64,000 bases of DNA, from contig JBFXCS010000002.1 of assembly GCA_050181915.1 (NCBI GenBank), positions 310,001-374,000 of the forward strand, read 5' to 3'. This DNA is from JBFXCS01 sp050181915. Lineage in GTDB: Bacteria > Actinomycetota > Thermoleophilia > Miltoncostaeales > Miltoncostaeaceae. Below are positions 1 to 7,581 of this stretch, piece by piece. Position 1 is the first letter of the stretch. The number at the start of each line of letters is the position of its first letter. The notes beneath the pieces were generated by a model. The model was not told where the DNA came from and searched no databases. It was given only the letters and a program-made list of their open reading frames with translations. Both the position numbers and the translations under genes were made by a program.

Positions 1-100
1 GGCGGGCGTCGGACCGCCGGGGCTCCAGCGACCGCGCCGGCGGCGGGCCCTCCTCCTGCTCCTCGGGCTCCTCGTGCTCATCGCTCTTTCTCGGCGCCAT
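1..100 (-). CDS. TetR-family regulator, N-terminal fragment cut by the window edge
   Basis: Only the first 33 codons are present, reading leftward from an ATG at 98-100. The residues (a Glu-rich start, then ARSLEPRRSDAR) align closely with the start of the TetR gene at 1413 (ARSLEPRRSDSR), where the same segment directly precedes the DNA-binding domain. The 20 or so bases before the start are also nearly the same in both genes (GCGATGCTGTG, then CGCATGGCG), which points to a duplication that included the leader. I infer a TetR-type repressor; the DNA-binding domain itself lies outside the window. It is divergent from the secreted-protein gene at 340. Confidence 0.6.
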   Translation of the reverse strand, partial: MAPRKSDEHEEPEEQEEGPPPARSLEPRRSDAR

Positions 101-190
101 GCGTCGCACAGCATCGCAGGCTCCTCGGCCGTGAAGATCGCCAGATTCGCAGATCAGACAGGTTGTCTTGACTGAAACGGATTGTCCCTA

Positions 191-220
191 TTGACACAAT
201 GCGTATCGACTCTCTAGGTT
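191..220 (+). promoter_or_regulatory. Candidate promoter of the secreted-protein gene, with flanking operator-like repeat
   Basis: TTGACA at 191-196 and TAGGTT at 215-220 are separated by 18 bases, a good match to a housekeeping promoter. The -35 element lies inside an imperfect inverted repeat, ATTGT at 181-185 and ACAAT at 196-200. The region lies between this gene and the divergent partial TetR gene, so a regulator site here is plausible. Confidence 0.4.
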
Positions 221-339
221 CGTCGCCGTCGCTTCGGCGACGCCAGCAGAGGTCGTCGTCTGGGAGGGGGCACCCCGCGCCGTCCACGGCGCGCCTCTGG
301 CCAACAGCCGACGCGTTCCCGGAACGCAGGAGGTGTGCT

Positions 340-1242
340 TTGTCTGGAAACGAGGACCGTTCGGGCCGGAGGGGCCCAGGCGTCCTGCGCAGGTGTCTGA
401 CCGGCGGTGGCCGTGTCCGTTCGGTCGTCGCCCTCGTCGTGGTCGGATGCGCCACCGCGATCCTGCTCACGGCCGCGACCGGTGCCTTCGCCACGAACAC
501 GCACCACAACAAGGGCAAGAACGCACGATGCGTCGCCGGTGGATGCCCGGCGCCCCAACCCTTCGGACGCCCGCTCGGTACGAACTACCTCACGACGTCG
601 GTTCTGGCGCTGCCCTCGCCCCCGAAGACCAAGGAAGAGGTCTTCTACTCCCACGCGACCCCCGTGGGGGCGGCAAGTGCCCACCCGACCATCCCGGCGG
701 TGTTCGGGGAGGGCTCCGACATCTTCGGCCTCTCGAGCGGGAGTGGCCTCGCGAGCTGGCCCGCAGATCTCCAGCCGCTGACCGGCCTCCCCGGGGCGGG
801 GATGTTCCTGTTCCTGCTCCGGGACGCCAACGACACGCCGATCGGCTTCGGGGTCGAGCAGGAGATGCACCCGGCGGCCGAGTCCGGGAACAACACCTTC
901 GCGAGCGACTGGATCGTCAGCATCCCGGGTCGCGGGGTCCTCTGGCTCAACTCGAATGACAACACCGGGTCTCCGGACCTCCCGACGTTCACGCGTCCGG
1001 ATGGCTCCGTCGTCACGCAGTCGACCACGGGGCCGGCGAAGGCCGGGGCCGTGAACGACGCCGAGGACAAGGCCTTCCAGAAGCTCGGTCGCGGGGTGAT
1101 CGTCGGAGGGTCGGGAGAGTTCGCGGGCCGCACCGGAACCTGGGTCGAGTACGACATCAAGAAGGCGGGGTACCCGCAGGCGCTCGGCACCTTCAACTTC
1201 GAGATGCACGTCTACTGGGACCAGAAGCCCACGAGCAAGTGA
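340..1242 (+). CDS. Secreted protein, possible allene-oxide-cyclase/dirigent-type barrel
   Basis: A 300-residue exported protein. I place the start at the TTG at 340 because a perfect AGGAGG (328-333) lies six bases upstream; the longer open frame from 199 has no comparable site. A long basic N-terminus is followed by a hydrophobic export segment (VVALVVVGCATAILL and onward, to about residue 50). The mature part ends with GRGVIVGGSGEFAGRTGTW. This resembles the GGTGxFAGATG signature of allene-oxide-cyclase-like and dirigent-like beta-barrels, so that fold is a reasonable guess but not certain. No catalytic residues are identifiable. It sits alone between two TetR paralogues, which suggests control by one or both of them. 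Confidence 0.6.
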   Translation: MSGNEDRSGRRGPGVLRRCLTGGGRVRSVVALVVVGCATAILLTAATGAFATNTHHNKGKNARCVAGGCPAPQPFGRPLGTNYLTTSVLALPSPPKTKEEVFYSHATPVGAASAHPTIPAVFGEGSDIFGLSSGSGLASWPADLQPLTGLPGAGMFLFLLRDANDTPIGFGVEQEMHPAAESGNNTFASDWIVSIPGRGVLWLNSNDNTGSPDLPTFTRPDGSVVTQSTTGPAKAGAVNDAEDKAFQKLGRGVIVGGSGEFAGRTGTWVEYDIKKAGYPQALGTFNFEMHVYWDQKPTSK

Positions 1243-1304
1243 CGGTGGGTTCCTGCCCGATGCGTTGAGCACGCACCTGCGCATCGGCTGATCGTTCCGT
1301 CCGG

Positions 1305-1350
1305 CCTCTCGGGCGAGGGTGGGGTGTCGAAACCCACCTCGCCCGGGAGG
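1305..1350 (+). terminator. Strong hairpin after the secreted-protein gene
   Basis: An 18-bp stem with one bulged G and an eight-base loop; the core arms are CGGGCGAGG and CCTCGCCCG. There is no U-tract. Confidence 0.5.
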
Positions 1351-1356
1351 CCCGGA

Positions 1357-1374
1357 CACTCCCGGAGTGCTTTT
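1357..1374 (+). terminator. Short hairpin followed by TTTT
   Basis: CACTC-CCG-GAGTG is followed by C and four T. It directly follows the larger hairpin and precedes the TetR gene. Confidence 0.4.
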
Positions 1375-1412
1375 CCCGCCCGGCGCAGATCGGGCTGCGA
1401 TGCTGTGAACGC

Positions 1413-2048
1413 ATGGCGTTGAAGAACGAAGAGCACGAGGAACACCCGGGAGACCCGCGGCCGGCACGATCCCTGGAGCCCCGGCGGTCCGACTCCCGTC
1501 GCAACAAGGACCGCCTGCTCGAGGCGGCGATCCGCGTCCTGTCGGAGAACCCCGACGCGAGCATGGAGGATGTCGCCGCCGAGGCGGAGCTGACGCGCTC
1601 CACCGTCTACCGGCGGTTCGCCGGGCGCGAAGAGCTCCTCATGGCGATCCGCGCGCGCGTCATCGAGGAGACTCAGGGGGTCTTCCGTGATGCGGTCGCC
1701 CAGGAGCCGGAATTCGTGCCCTGCGCGATGCTGATGGTCCGCGAGGCGGTGCGCAACTCGTTCGAGCGGCGCCGCATCTGGTTGCATCTCGTCCAGCTCG
1801 GCAGGATTCCCGAATCGGGCGAATACCGGCCGCGGAACGCCTTCGTGGAATGGCTGGAGGCAGGACAGGAAGCGGGGGCATTCCGCAATGACGTCCCGGT
1901 GGGTTGGCTCGTCACGATGTGGATGCAGCTCGTGAACGCCGGCTGCGTGACGGTCGAGAGGGACGGAATCGACATCGAGGAAGCGGCGCGCCTCGCCGCC
2001 GACGCCGCGGTCCAGATCCTGACCGGAGCGGGGTCGCCCTCCCGCTGA
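1413..2048 (+). CDS. TetR/AcrR-family transcriptional regulator
   Basis: A 211-residue one-component repressor. After a polar leader of about 30 residues comes a classic TetR helix-turn-helix (about 33-75) with MEDVAAEAELTRSTVYRRF; the rest is the variable helical ligand-binding domain. There is no ribosome-binding site. Instead GATGCT at 1399-1404 lies eight bases before the ATG, so the message may be leaderless. It converges on the MMPL exporter gene, and its closest relative in the window is the fragment at 1-100. The target is unknown; candidates are the secreted-protein gene and the MMPL gene. Confidence 0.85.
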   Translation: MALKNEEHEEHPGDPRPARSLEPRRSDSRRNKDRLLEAAIRVLSENPDASMEDVAAEAELTRSTVYRRFAGREELLMAIRARVIEETQGVFRDAVAQEPEFVPCAMLMVREAVRNSFERRRIWLHLVQLGRIPESGEYRPRNAFVEWLEAGQEAGAFRNDVPVGWLVTMWMQLVNAGCVTVERDGIDIEEAARLAADAAVQILTGAGSPSR

Positions 2049-2109
2049 GCCGACCGCCCGGGAGGCGGCGGGATACCACCGCCTCCCGGGTCGGCCGCCA
2101 CGCGGTCGC

Positions 2110-4338
2110 CTACCGCGCCTCGATCGCCTCGACCGGGCGGCGGCGGGCGCGGTACGCCCGCGACCAGTTGCGCTCGCCCACCAGCCTCATCAGCGCCGGC
2201 ACCAGCAGCAGCCGGATGACGAAGGCGTCGATCGCGATGGCCGCGGCGAGCGCGACGCCGAACTCCTTGAGCTCGGTGAGCTGCCCCAGCGCGAACCCGG
2301 CGAACGCGACCACCATCACGACGGCGGCGGTGACGATCACCCGGCCGGTGTGGCGCAGCCCCAGCCGCACGGCGTCGGCGTTGGCGTGCCCCTCGGCGCG
2401 CAGCTCGCGCATCCGCTCCACCAGGAACACCTGGTAGTCCATCGAGATGCCGAACAGGAAGGCGAACACCATCATCGGCACCCAGTTCGCGATGCCGCGG
2501 ACGTCGTGGTCCATGCCCACCAGGTCGGCGCCGTACCCCTTCATGAAGACCAGGTACAGCAGGCCGTAGGTGGCGAGCAGGGACAGGCCGGTGATGAGCA
2601 CCGAGATGAGCGGGATCACCCAGCTCTTGAGCGACCGCCACAGCGCCAGGAAGGTGAGCAGCAGCACCCCCGCCACCAGGAACGGGAAGGGCCCGTAGAT
2701 GGCGTCGTTGAAGTCGTTGTCCATCGCCGGCGCGCCGGTGAGGGTCACGGTGGAGCCGGGGAGCGCGTGCTCGATGGCCGTCTCGCCGCGCTCCATCAGC
2801 CCGTTCAGGGCCCGGCCGGAGTCGGAGACCGGGTCGCCCAGCGGGGCCACGCTCATCAGGGCGTAGCGACCGGTGGGATCGACGATGCCCGCGCCGGCCG
2901 CGCGCAGCCCCTCGGGGGTGCTCACGGCGGGCCAGGTGACGCCCGAGACCACGCCGCTCTCGGCGCGCAGCCGCGACGCGGCGTCGTTCAGGGCCGCCAC
3001 CGCCTGCGGCGTGTAGACGCCGTCCGGCCGGCCGGTGTCGATCACGTACACGTTCGGGTCGGCGGCGCCGCCCAGCTCGGCCGCGATCAGCCGCCCGGCC
3101 TGCACGGCCTCGGTGTCGGGGCTGTCCGCCAGCGAATCCTGGTTGGTGTTCATGTTGGGGAACTGGAGGGCCAGCACGGCGAGGCCCGCGACCACGATCG
3201 CCAGCACCGGCACCGACACGGCGCGCGCCGTCACGACCCGGGCGAAGGGCCCGAAGAACGCGCCGGGGCGCAGGCGCCAGCGGCGCGGATAGACGGGCAC
3301 CGCGTCGACCCGCCCGCCCAGCACGGCCAGCACCGCGGGCAGCGCCGTCAGGGCGGTGAAGACCGCGAACAGCGGCACCATCATCCCGGCCAGGCCGAGG
3401 GAGCGCATGAAGGGGACCGGCAGGGCCACCAGCACGGCGAGCCCGATCGCGACGGTGGTGCCCGACAGCAGCACGGCGCGGCCCGCCGACGCGATGGCGC
3501 GCGAGGTCGCCTCGACCCGGTCGCCGGTGGCGCGCAGCTCGTCGCGGAAGCGCGAGACGATCAGCAGGGCGTAGTCGATGCCGATGCCGATGCCGACCAG
3601 CACGATCACGTTGAGCGCCTGCTCCGCGATGTCGGTGAGCTGGCCGATGCCGTAGGTCGCCGCCATCGCGAACATCACGGTGGCGATCGCGGTGAACAGC
3701 GGGATGAGCGCGCCGACGAGCGAGCCGAAGAAGATCAGCAGCACGAGCAGCGCCACCGGCAGGACGATCATCTCGGCCTTCGCGAGGTCGTCGGTGACGA
3801 TCGGGTCCATGTCGTGGCTGTCGGCGGCGTCACCGCCGGTGAGGGTCTTCTCGAAGCCCGGCGGCGTGCCGAGGGCCGCCCGGATCTCGGGCACCCGGTC
3901 GTCGATGTCCCCGCCCTTCGGCAGGGGGATCCGCAGGGTCGCGAAGGTCATGTGGCCGTCCTGGCCCACCATGTCGCGGCTTCCCGTGGAGTAGTAGCTG
4001 GTGACCTCGGTGCCCGGGATCACCTTGGCCGCGCGGGCCAGGCTCGCCTCGACGGCGGCCCGGTACGCCGGATCGTCCACGGTCGCGTCCGGGTTGCGGA
4101 ACACCGGTTGGACCTCGGTGTAGTCGCCGCCCTGCGCGAAGTGCTGCTGGATGAGCTCGACGCCCCTCTGCCCCTCGGTGCCGGGCAGGGTGGCCTCGCT
4201 GGTGGTGACGTCGCCGACGCGGCCGGCGAGCATCACCGCCACCACGAGGGCGGCGATCCACACCGGGATCACGACCCACCGGAACCGCGCCATGCGCCGC
4301 CCGTGACGGGCGAGGACGCCTCCTGCGCGCGCTGACAT
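2110..4338 (-). CDS. MMPL-family RND transporter
   Basis: A 742-residue inner-membrane exporter of the MMPL branch of the RND superfamily, proton-driven and typically moving lipids or hydrophobic drugs. It shows the duplicated RND plan: one membrane helix near the N-terminus, an extracytoplasmic loop (about 45-185) and a five-helix bundle, then the same again. The paired helix-4 signatures are GIGIDYALLIVSRFRDE near residue 252 and GISMDYQVFLVERMRE near residue 633, each with the conserved Asp-Tyr. The start is secure: AAGGAGGTGA lies seven bases upstream. The length is normal for actinobacterial MMPL proteins. The substrate cannot be read from sequence. Confidence 0.92.
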   Translation of the reverse strand: MSARAGGVLARHGRRMARFRWVVIPVWIAALVVAVMLAGRVGDVTTSEATLPGTEGQRGVELIQQHFAQGGDYTEVQPVFRNPDATVDDPAYRAAVEASLARAAKVIPGTEVTSYYSTGSRDMVGQDGHMTFATLRIPLPKGGDIDDRVPEIRAALGTPPGFEKTLTGGDAADSHDMDPIVTDDLAKAEMIVLPVALLVLLIFFGSLVGALIPLFTAIATVMFAMAATYGIGQLTDIAEQALNVIVLVGIGIGIDYALLIVSRFRDELRATGDRVEATSRAIASAGRAVLLSGTTVAIGLAVLVALPVPFMRSLGLAGMMVPLFAVFTALTALPAVLAVLGGRVDAVPVYPRRWRLRPGAFFGPFARVVTARAVSVPVLAIVVAGLAVLALQFPNMNTNQDSLADSPDTEAVQAGRLIAAELGGAADPNVYVIDTGRPDGVYTPQAVAALNDAASRLRAESGVVSGVTWPAVSTPEGLRAAGAGIVDPTGRYALMSVAPLGDPVSDSGRALNGLMERGETAIEHALPGSTVTLTGAPAMDNDFNDAIYGPFPFLVAGVLLLTFLALWRSLKSWVIPLISVLITGLSLLATYGLLYLVFMKGYGADLVGMDHDVRGIANWVPMMVFAFLFGISMDYQVFLVERMRELRAEGHANADAVRLGLRHTGRVIVTAAVVMVVAFAGFALGQLTELKEFGVALAAAIAIDAFVIRLLLVPALMRLVGERNWSRAYRARRRPVEAIEAR

Positions 4339-4492
4339 CTCGTCTCACCTCCTTGCCCCGCGGGGGCCTGGAATCCACTGGTGAGGAGTCTCGAACCGCT
4401 CCCGTCCCGTGTCGCTGGAGCGACCGGGCGTCGGGCGCTGGAGCGGCCCGGCGTCGTCGTGGTGGGGATAGCCCCACCACGGTGGGCGGCGG

Positions 4493-4822
4493 CTAGGCGG
4501 CCCGCTCCGCGGAGCGGAGGATCGACTCGAGCAGGCCCGGGAAGCGGGCCTCCATCTCGTCGCGGCGCAGGCTCATGAGCTTGCGCGTGCCCTCCTCGCG
4601 CTGCGACACCACGCCGGCGGCGTGCAGCGCCTTCAGGTGATGGGTGACGGTCGACTTGGCGACGTCGACCTCGATGCGCCCGCAGGCCATGCCGCGCTTC
4701 TCGGGGCAGCCGGCGAGCTGGCGCACGATCTCGAGCCGCACCGGGTCCGCCACGGCCTGCAGCACCGTCATCAGGTCGACGTCGGAGAGGTCGCGGTCGT
4801 CGTTCAGCGGGTTCGGGCTCAC
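4493..4822 (-). CDS. ArsR-family winged-helix repressor
   Basis: A 109-residue ArsR/SmtB-type repressor. I choose the GTG at 4822 over an upstream TTG at 4864, because the operator palindrome (4839-4860) would otherwise fall inside the gene. The recognition helix region is VDVAKSTVTHHLKALHAAG (about 52-70). Two cysteines, C39 and C47, lie just before it (GCPEKRGMACG) and could sense a metal or thiol-reactive compound, though they may be structural. It is divergent from the MFS gene at 4951 and probably represses both itself and that exporter. The ligand is unknown. Confidence 0.85.
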   Translation of the reverse strand: MSPNPLNDDRDLSDVDLMTVLQAVADPVRLEIVRQLAGCPEKRGMACGRIEVDVAKSTVTHHLKALHAAGVVSQREEGTRKLMSLRRDEMEARFPGLLESILRSAERAA

Positions 4823-4838
4823 GGCGCACCTCGCGTCA

Positions 4839-4860
4839 TTGTTTGACGCGCGTCGAACAA
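4839..4860. promoter_or_regulatory. Palindromic operator between arsR-type gene and MFS gene
   Basis: A 22-bp near-perfect palindrome whose arms are TTGTTTGACGC and GCGTCGAACAA, with one mismatched pair. The right arm CGTCGAACAA recurs exactly at 4875-4884, giving a second half-site 24 bp away. Both lie in the ArsR/MFS intergenic region, the expected position for ArsR autoregulation and co-control of the exporter. Confidence 0.7.
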
Positions 4861-4950
4861 GCAAGTACGGTGTCCGTCGAACAATAGGGGACAGACACGG
4901 CGGCCGCCAGCTCCTCCCCCTCTGCCACGCATCCGCAAGGAGCCCATACC

Positions 4951-6396
4951 GTGACCACCGCCCGTCCGGCGGCCGGATCGGCCGTCTTCGGCCCGCGCGC
5001 CTGGGGCGCGCTGCTCGTGCTGTGCAGCGCCCTCTTCCTCGACGCGCTCGACGTGTCGATGGTGGGCGTCGCCCTGCCCTCCATCGGCTCGGACCTCCAG
5101 ATGTCGACCGGCGCCCTGCAGTGGGTCGTGAGCGCCTACGTGCTGGGCTTCGGAGGATTCCTGCTGCTCGGCGGCCGCGTCGCCGACCTGCTGGGCCGCC
5201 GCCGCATGTTCCTCATATCGCTGGGCATCTACGTCGTCGCCTCCGCCCTGGGCGGGCTGGTGGACGACGGCTCGCTGCTCATCGCGACCCGCTTCATCAA
5301 GGGCGTGAGCGCCGCCTTCACCATGCCGGCGGGCCTGTCGCTCATCACCACCACCTTCGCCGAGGGCCCGGCCCGCAACCGCGCCCTGACCATCTACTCG
5401 GCCACCGGCGCCACCGGCTTCTCGATGGGCCTGGTGTTCGGCGGCCTGCTCACCGAGCTGGGCTGGCGCTGGACCTTCCTGCTGCCCGCCCCGGTGGCCC
5501 TCGTCACGCTCATCGCCGCCATCAGGCTGGTGCCCGACTCGGGCCGCCCGCGGACGGAGGCGCGGCGCGGCTTCGACCTGGCCGGGGCGGTCTCGATCAC
5601 CGCGGCGATGCTGCTGCTCGTGTTCACCGTGGTCGAGGCGCCCTCGGCCGGGTGGGCGTCGGCGCGCACCCTGGTGGGCCTCGTCGTCTCGGCGGCCCTC
5701 GCCGCCGCGTTCGTCGCCGTCGAGCGTCGCGTGGCCCACCCGCTGGTGCGGCTGGGCATCCTGCGCTCGCGCGCGCTCGTGCGGGCCAACGTCGGCGCCA
5801 TGGCGCTGTTCGGGGGCTGGGTCGGCTTCCAGTTCATCGCGACCCTCTACATGCAGCAGGCGCGCGGCTGGTCGCCGCTCGAGGCGGGGCTGGCGATCTT
5901 CCCCGGCGGCCTCCTGGTCGCCCTGCTCGCCACCCGCATCGCCCCGCTGATCGGCCGCATCGGCACCACCCCGCTGATCGCGGCGGGCCTGATCGCGCAG
6001 GCGACGGGCTTCGCCCTGTTCCTGCCGATCGGCATCGACTCGCCCTACCTGCTGGCCATCCTGCCCACGATGCTGCTGGGCGGCCTCGGCTTCGCGCTCG
6101 CCTACGGGCCGCTGAACGTGGCGGCCACCGCCGGCATCGCGGCACACGAGCAGGGCCTGGCCGGCGGCCTGCTGAACACGTCGTTCCAGTTCGGCGGCGC
6201 GCTCACGCTCGCCGTCGTGACGGCGGTGAACGACGCCAACGCCGGGCCGGGCGGCGGCGCCGACGACCTGCTGTCGGGATTCCACCCGGCGCTGATCGTG
6301 CCGGTGGTGGTCGCCGTGCTCGGCGCCACGCTCACCCTGGCGCGCCGTCCGCGCGCCCGGGAGGCCCCCGCCACCGCGCCGGACGTGGCGGCGTAG
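4951..6396 (+). CDS. MFS multidrug transporter, DHA2 (14-helix) type
   Basis: A 481-residue major facilitator protein, probably a proton/drug antiporter of the EmrB/QacA group. It shows LDALDVSMVGVALPSIGSDL in helix 1, the loop motif GGRVADLLGRRRMF after helix 2 (motif A), and about 14 hydrophobic segments. The GTG start at 4951 has AAGGAG eight bases upstream. Its neighbour is the divergent ArsR repressor, which suggests induction by a toxic substrate. A strong hairpin follows the gene. Confidence 0.9.
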   Translation: MTTARPAAGSAVFGPRAWGALLVLCSALFLDALDVSMVGVALPSIGSDLQMSTGALQWVVSAYVLGFGGFLLLGGRVADLLGRRRMFLISLGIYVVASALGGLVDDGSLLIATRFIKGVSAAFTMPAGLSLITTTFAEGPARNRALTIYSATGATGFSMGLVFGGLLTELGWRWTFLLPAPVALVTLIAAIRLVPDSGRPRTEARRGFDLAGAVSITAAMLLLVFTVVEAPSAGWASARTLVGLVVSAALAAAFVAVERRVAHPLVRLGILRSRALVRANVGAMALFGGWVGFQFIATLYMQQARGWSPLEAGLAIFPGGLLVALLATRIAPLIGRIGTTPLIAAGLIAQATGFALFLPIGIDSPYLLAILPTMLLGGLGFALAYGPLNVAATAGIAAHEQGLAGGLLNTSFQFGGALTLAVVTAVNDANAGPGGGADDLLSGFHPALIVPVVVAVLGATLTLARRPRAREAPATAPDVAA

Positions 6397-6401
6397 CCGG
6401 A

Positions 6402-6434
6402 CGGGGCCCCGTCCCATCGCGGGACGGGGCCCCG
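6402..6434. terminator. Bidirectional hairpin between the MFS gene and the PspAA gene
   Basis: A 14-bp perfect stem (GGGGCCCCGTCCC pairs with GGGACGGGGCCCC, plus one flanking pair) with a five-base loop, lying between two convergent genes. Confidence 0.6.
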
Positions 6435-6442
6435 CCGGGCGA

Positions 6443-6724
6443 TCAGCCGGGGATCAGCCCGTCGTCGCCGTCGGCGAGCAGGCGCAGGTAGTCGAGGTCG
6501 GTGTCCGCGGGGGGCACCACCACGTCCGACGAGACCAGCTCCTGATCCGGCACGGGGCTGGCCGTCTGCACGATCACGTCGATGAGGTCGCTGATCGCGA
6601 CGCGCAGCGCCGCCTCGTCGCCCGAGGCGAGCGCCGCCTCGACGGCGTCGTCGGCCTTCTCGACGGTCGGCAGGTCGTCGGCGTCGAGCCGGAACTGGCC
6701 CAGGCCGAGGATGCGGATGATCAT
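6443..6724 (-). CDS. PspA-associated protein PspAA
   Basis: A small 93-residue acidic protein that begins MIIRILGLGQFRLD, the usual start of the PspAA domain found beside PspA in actinobacteria and some archaea. It overlaps the end of pspA by four bases (ATGA), so the two are translationally coupled. By family knowledge PspAA works with PspA in the membrane-stress response; its biochemical role is not settled. Confidence 0.8.
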   Translation of the reverse strand: MIIRILGLGQFRLDADDLPTVEKADDAVEAALASGDEAALRVAISDLIDVIVQTASPVPDQELVSSDVVVPPADTDLDYLRLLADGDDGLIPG

Positions 6725-7461
6725 GACGGACCCCCCGCGCCGATCTGGCCGGCGGGCGCGTCACCCGAGCCGAGCTGGGCCTTCAGCGCCTCGAGCTCCG
6801 CGTCGACCGCACCCTTCTGGGTGACGGCCTGAAGCTCGCGGTCGACGATGTCGCCGCTCTGCGACAGGTCGTCGAGGGCGCCGGTCTCAAGCAGCTCGTC
6901 GATGGCGCCGGCGCGGGCGCGCATCGTCTCCACCTTGCTCTGGGCGCGGTCCATGGCCATGCCGACGTCGGCCATGTCCTCGGAGATGCCCGACAGCGAC
7001 TCGCCGATCTTGGCCTGCGCCTCGGCGGCGCTGTACTGGGCCTTGATCGTCTCCTTCTGCACGCGGAACGACTCGAGCTTGGTCGTCAGCTTCTGCTCGG
7101 CCATCACCAGCTTGTCCTGCTCGGCCTGGAGCTGCTCGCGCTGGGTCTGGATGCCCTGGACCTGGGCCGTAACCGCCGCCTTGCGCTCGAGCGCGACGCG
7201 GGCGAGATCCTCGCGGCCGGCGGTGATCGCCTGGCGCGCCTGGTTGTCGAGGCTGGCGACGCTCGCGTTCAGCTTCTCGATCTGGAGGTCGAGGCGCTTC
7301 TTGCTGGTGGCCACGTCGGCCACTCCGCGACGCACCTTCTGAAGCAGCTCCGTCTGCTTCTCGAAGCCGAGGTCCAGCATCTCGCCGGGATCCTCCGCGG
7401 CGTCGAGCGCCTTGTTGGCCTTCGCCTGGAAGATCGCCTTCAGGCGACCGAAGAAGCTCAC
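6721..7461 (-). CDS. pspA: PspA/IM30-family membrane-stress protein
   Basis: A 246-residue almost entirely helical coiled-coil protein of the PspA/Vipp1 (ESCRT-III-like) family, which assembles on the inner face of the cytoplasmic membrane and protects it under stress. It begins SFFGRLKAIFQAKANKALDA, the amphipathic membrane-binding helix, then DPGEML and heptad-rich helices to about residue 210. The GTG at 7461 is preceded by AAGGGGG at a suitable distance. The frame stays open far upstream only because of base composition. A TAGGCT at 7496-7501 (complement) is a likely -10. It is co-transcribed with PspAA and divergent from the TPM protein gene. Confidence 0.92.
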   Translation of the reverse strand: MSFFGRLKAIFQAKANKALDAAEDPGEMLDLGFEKQTELLQKVRRGVADVATSKKRLDLQIEKLNASVASLDNQARQAITAGREDLARVALERKAAVTAQVQGIQTQREQLQAEQDKLVMAEQKLTTKLESFRVQKETIKAQYSAAEAQAKIGESLSGISEDMADVGMAMDRAQSKVETMRARAGAIDELLETGALDDLSQSGDIVDRELQAVTQKGAVDAELEALKAQLGSGDAPAGQIGAGGPS

Positions 7462-7537
7462 CGTGAACCCCCTTGTCGATGGACCGAACGGCGCGAGCCT
7501 ATTCGCGGGGCGGGCGCACGAACAGGGCAGGCCTGTA

Positions 7538-7555
7538 TCCGCGCGCTTGCGCGGA
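7538..7555. other. Hairpin in the pspA/TPM intergenic region
   Basis: TCCGCGC pairs with GCGCGGA around a four-base loop, in the leader of the TPM gene. The function is unknown; it could be regulatory or simply reflect base composition. Confidence 0.3.
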
Positions 7556-7581
7556 CCCTTCCGGCCTGGGATCGTCCGGCC

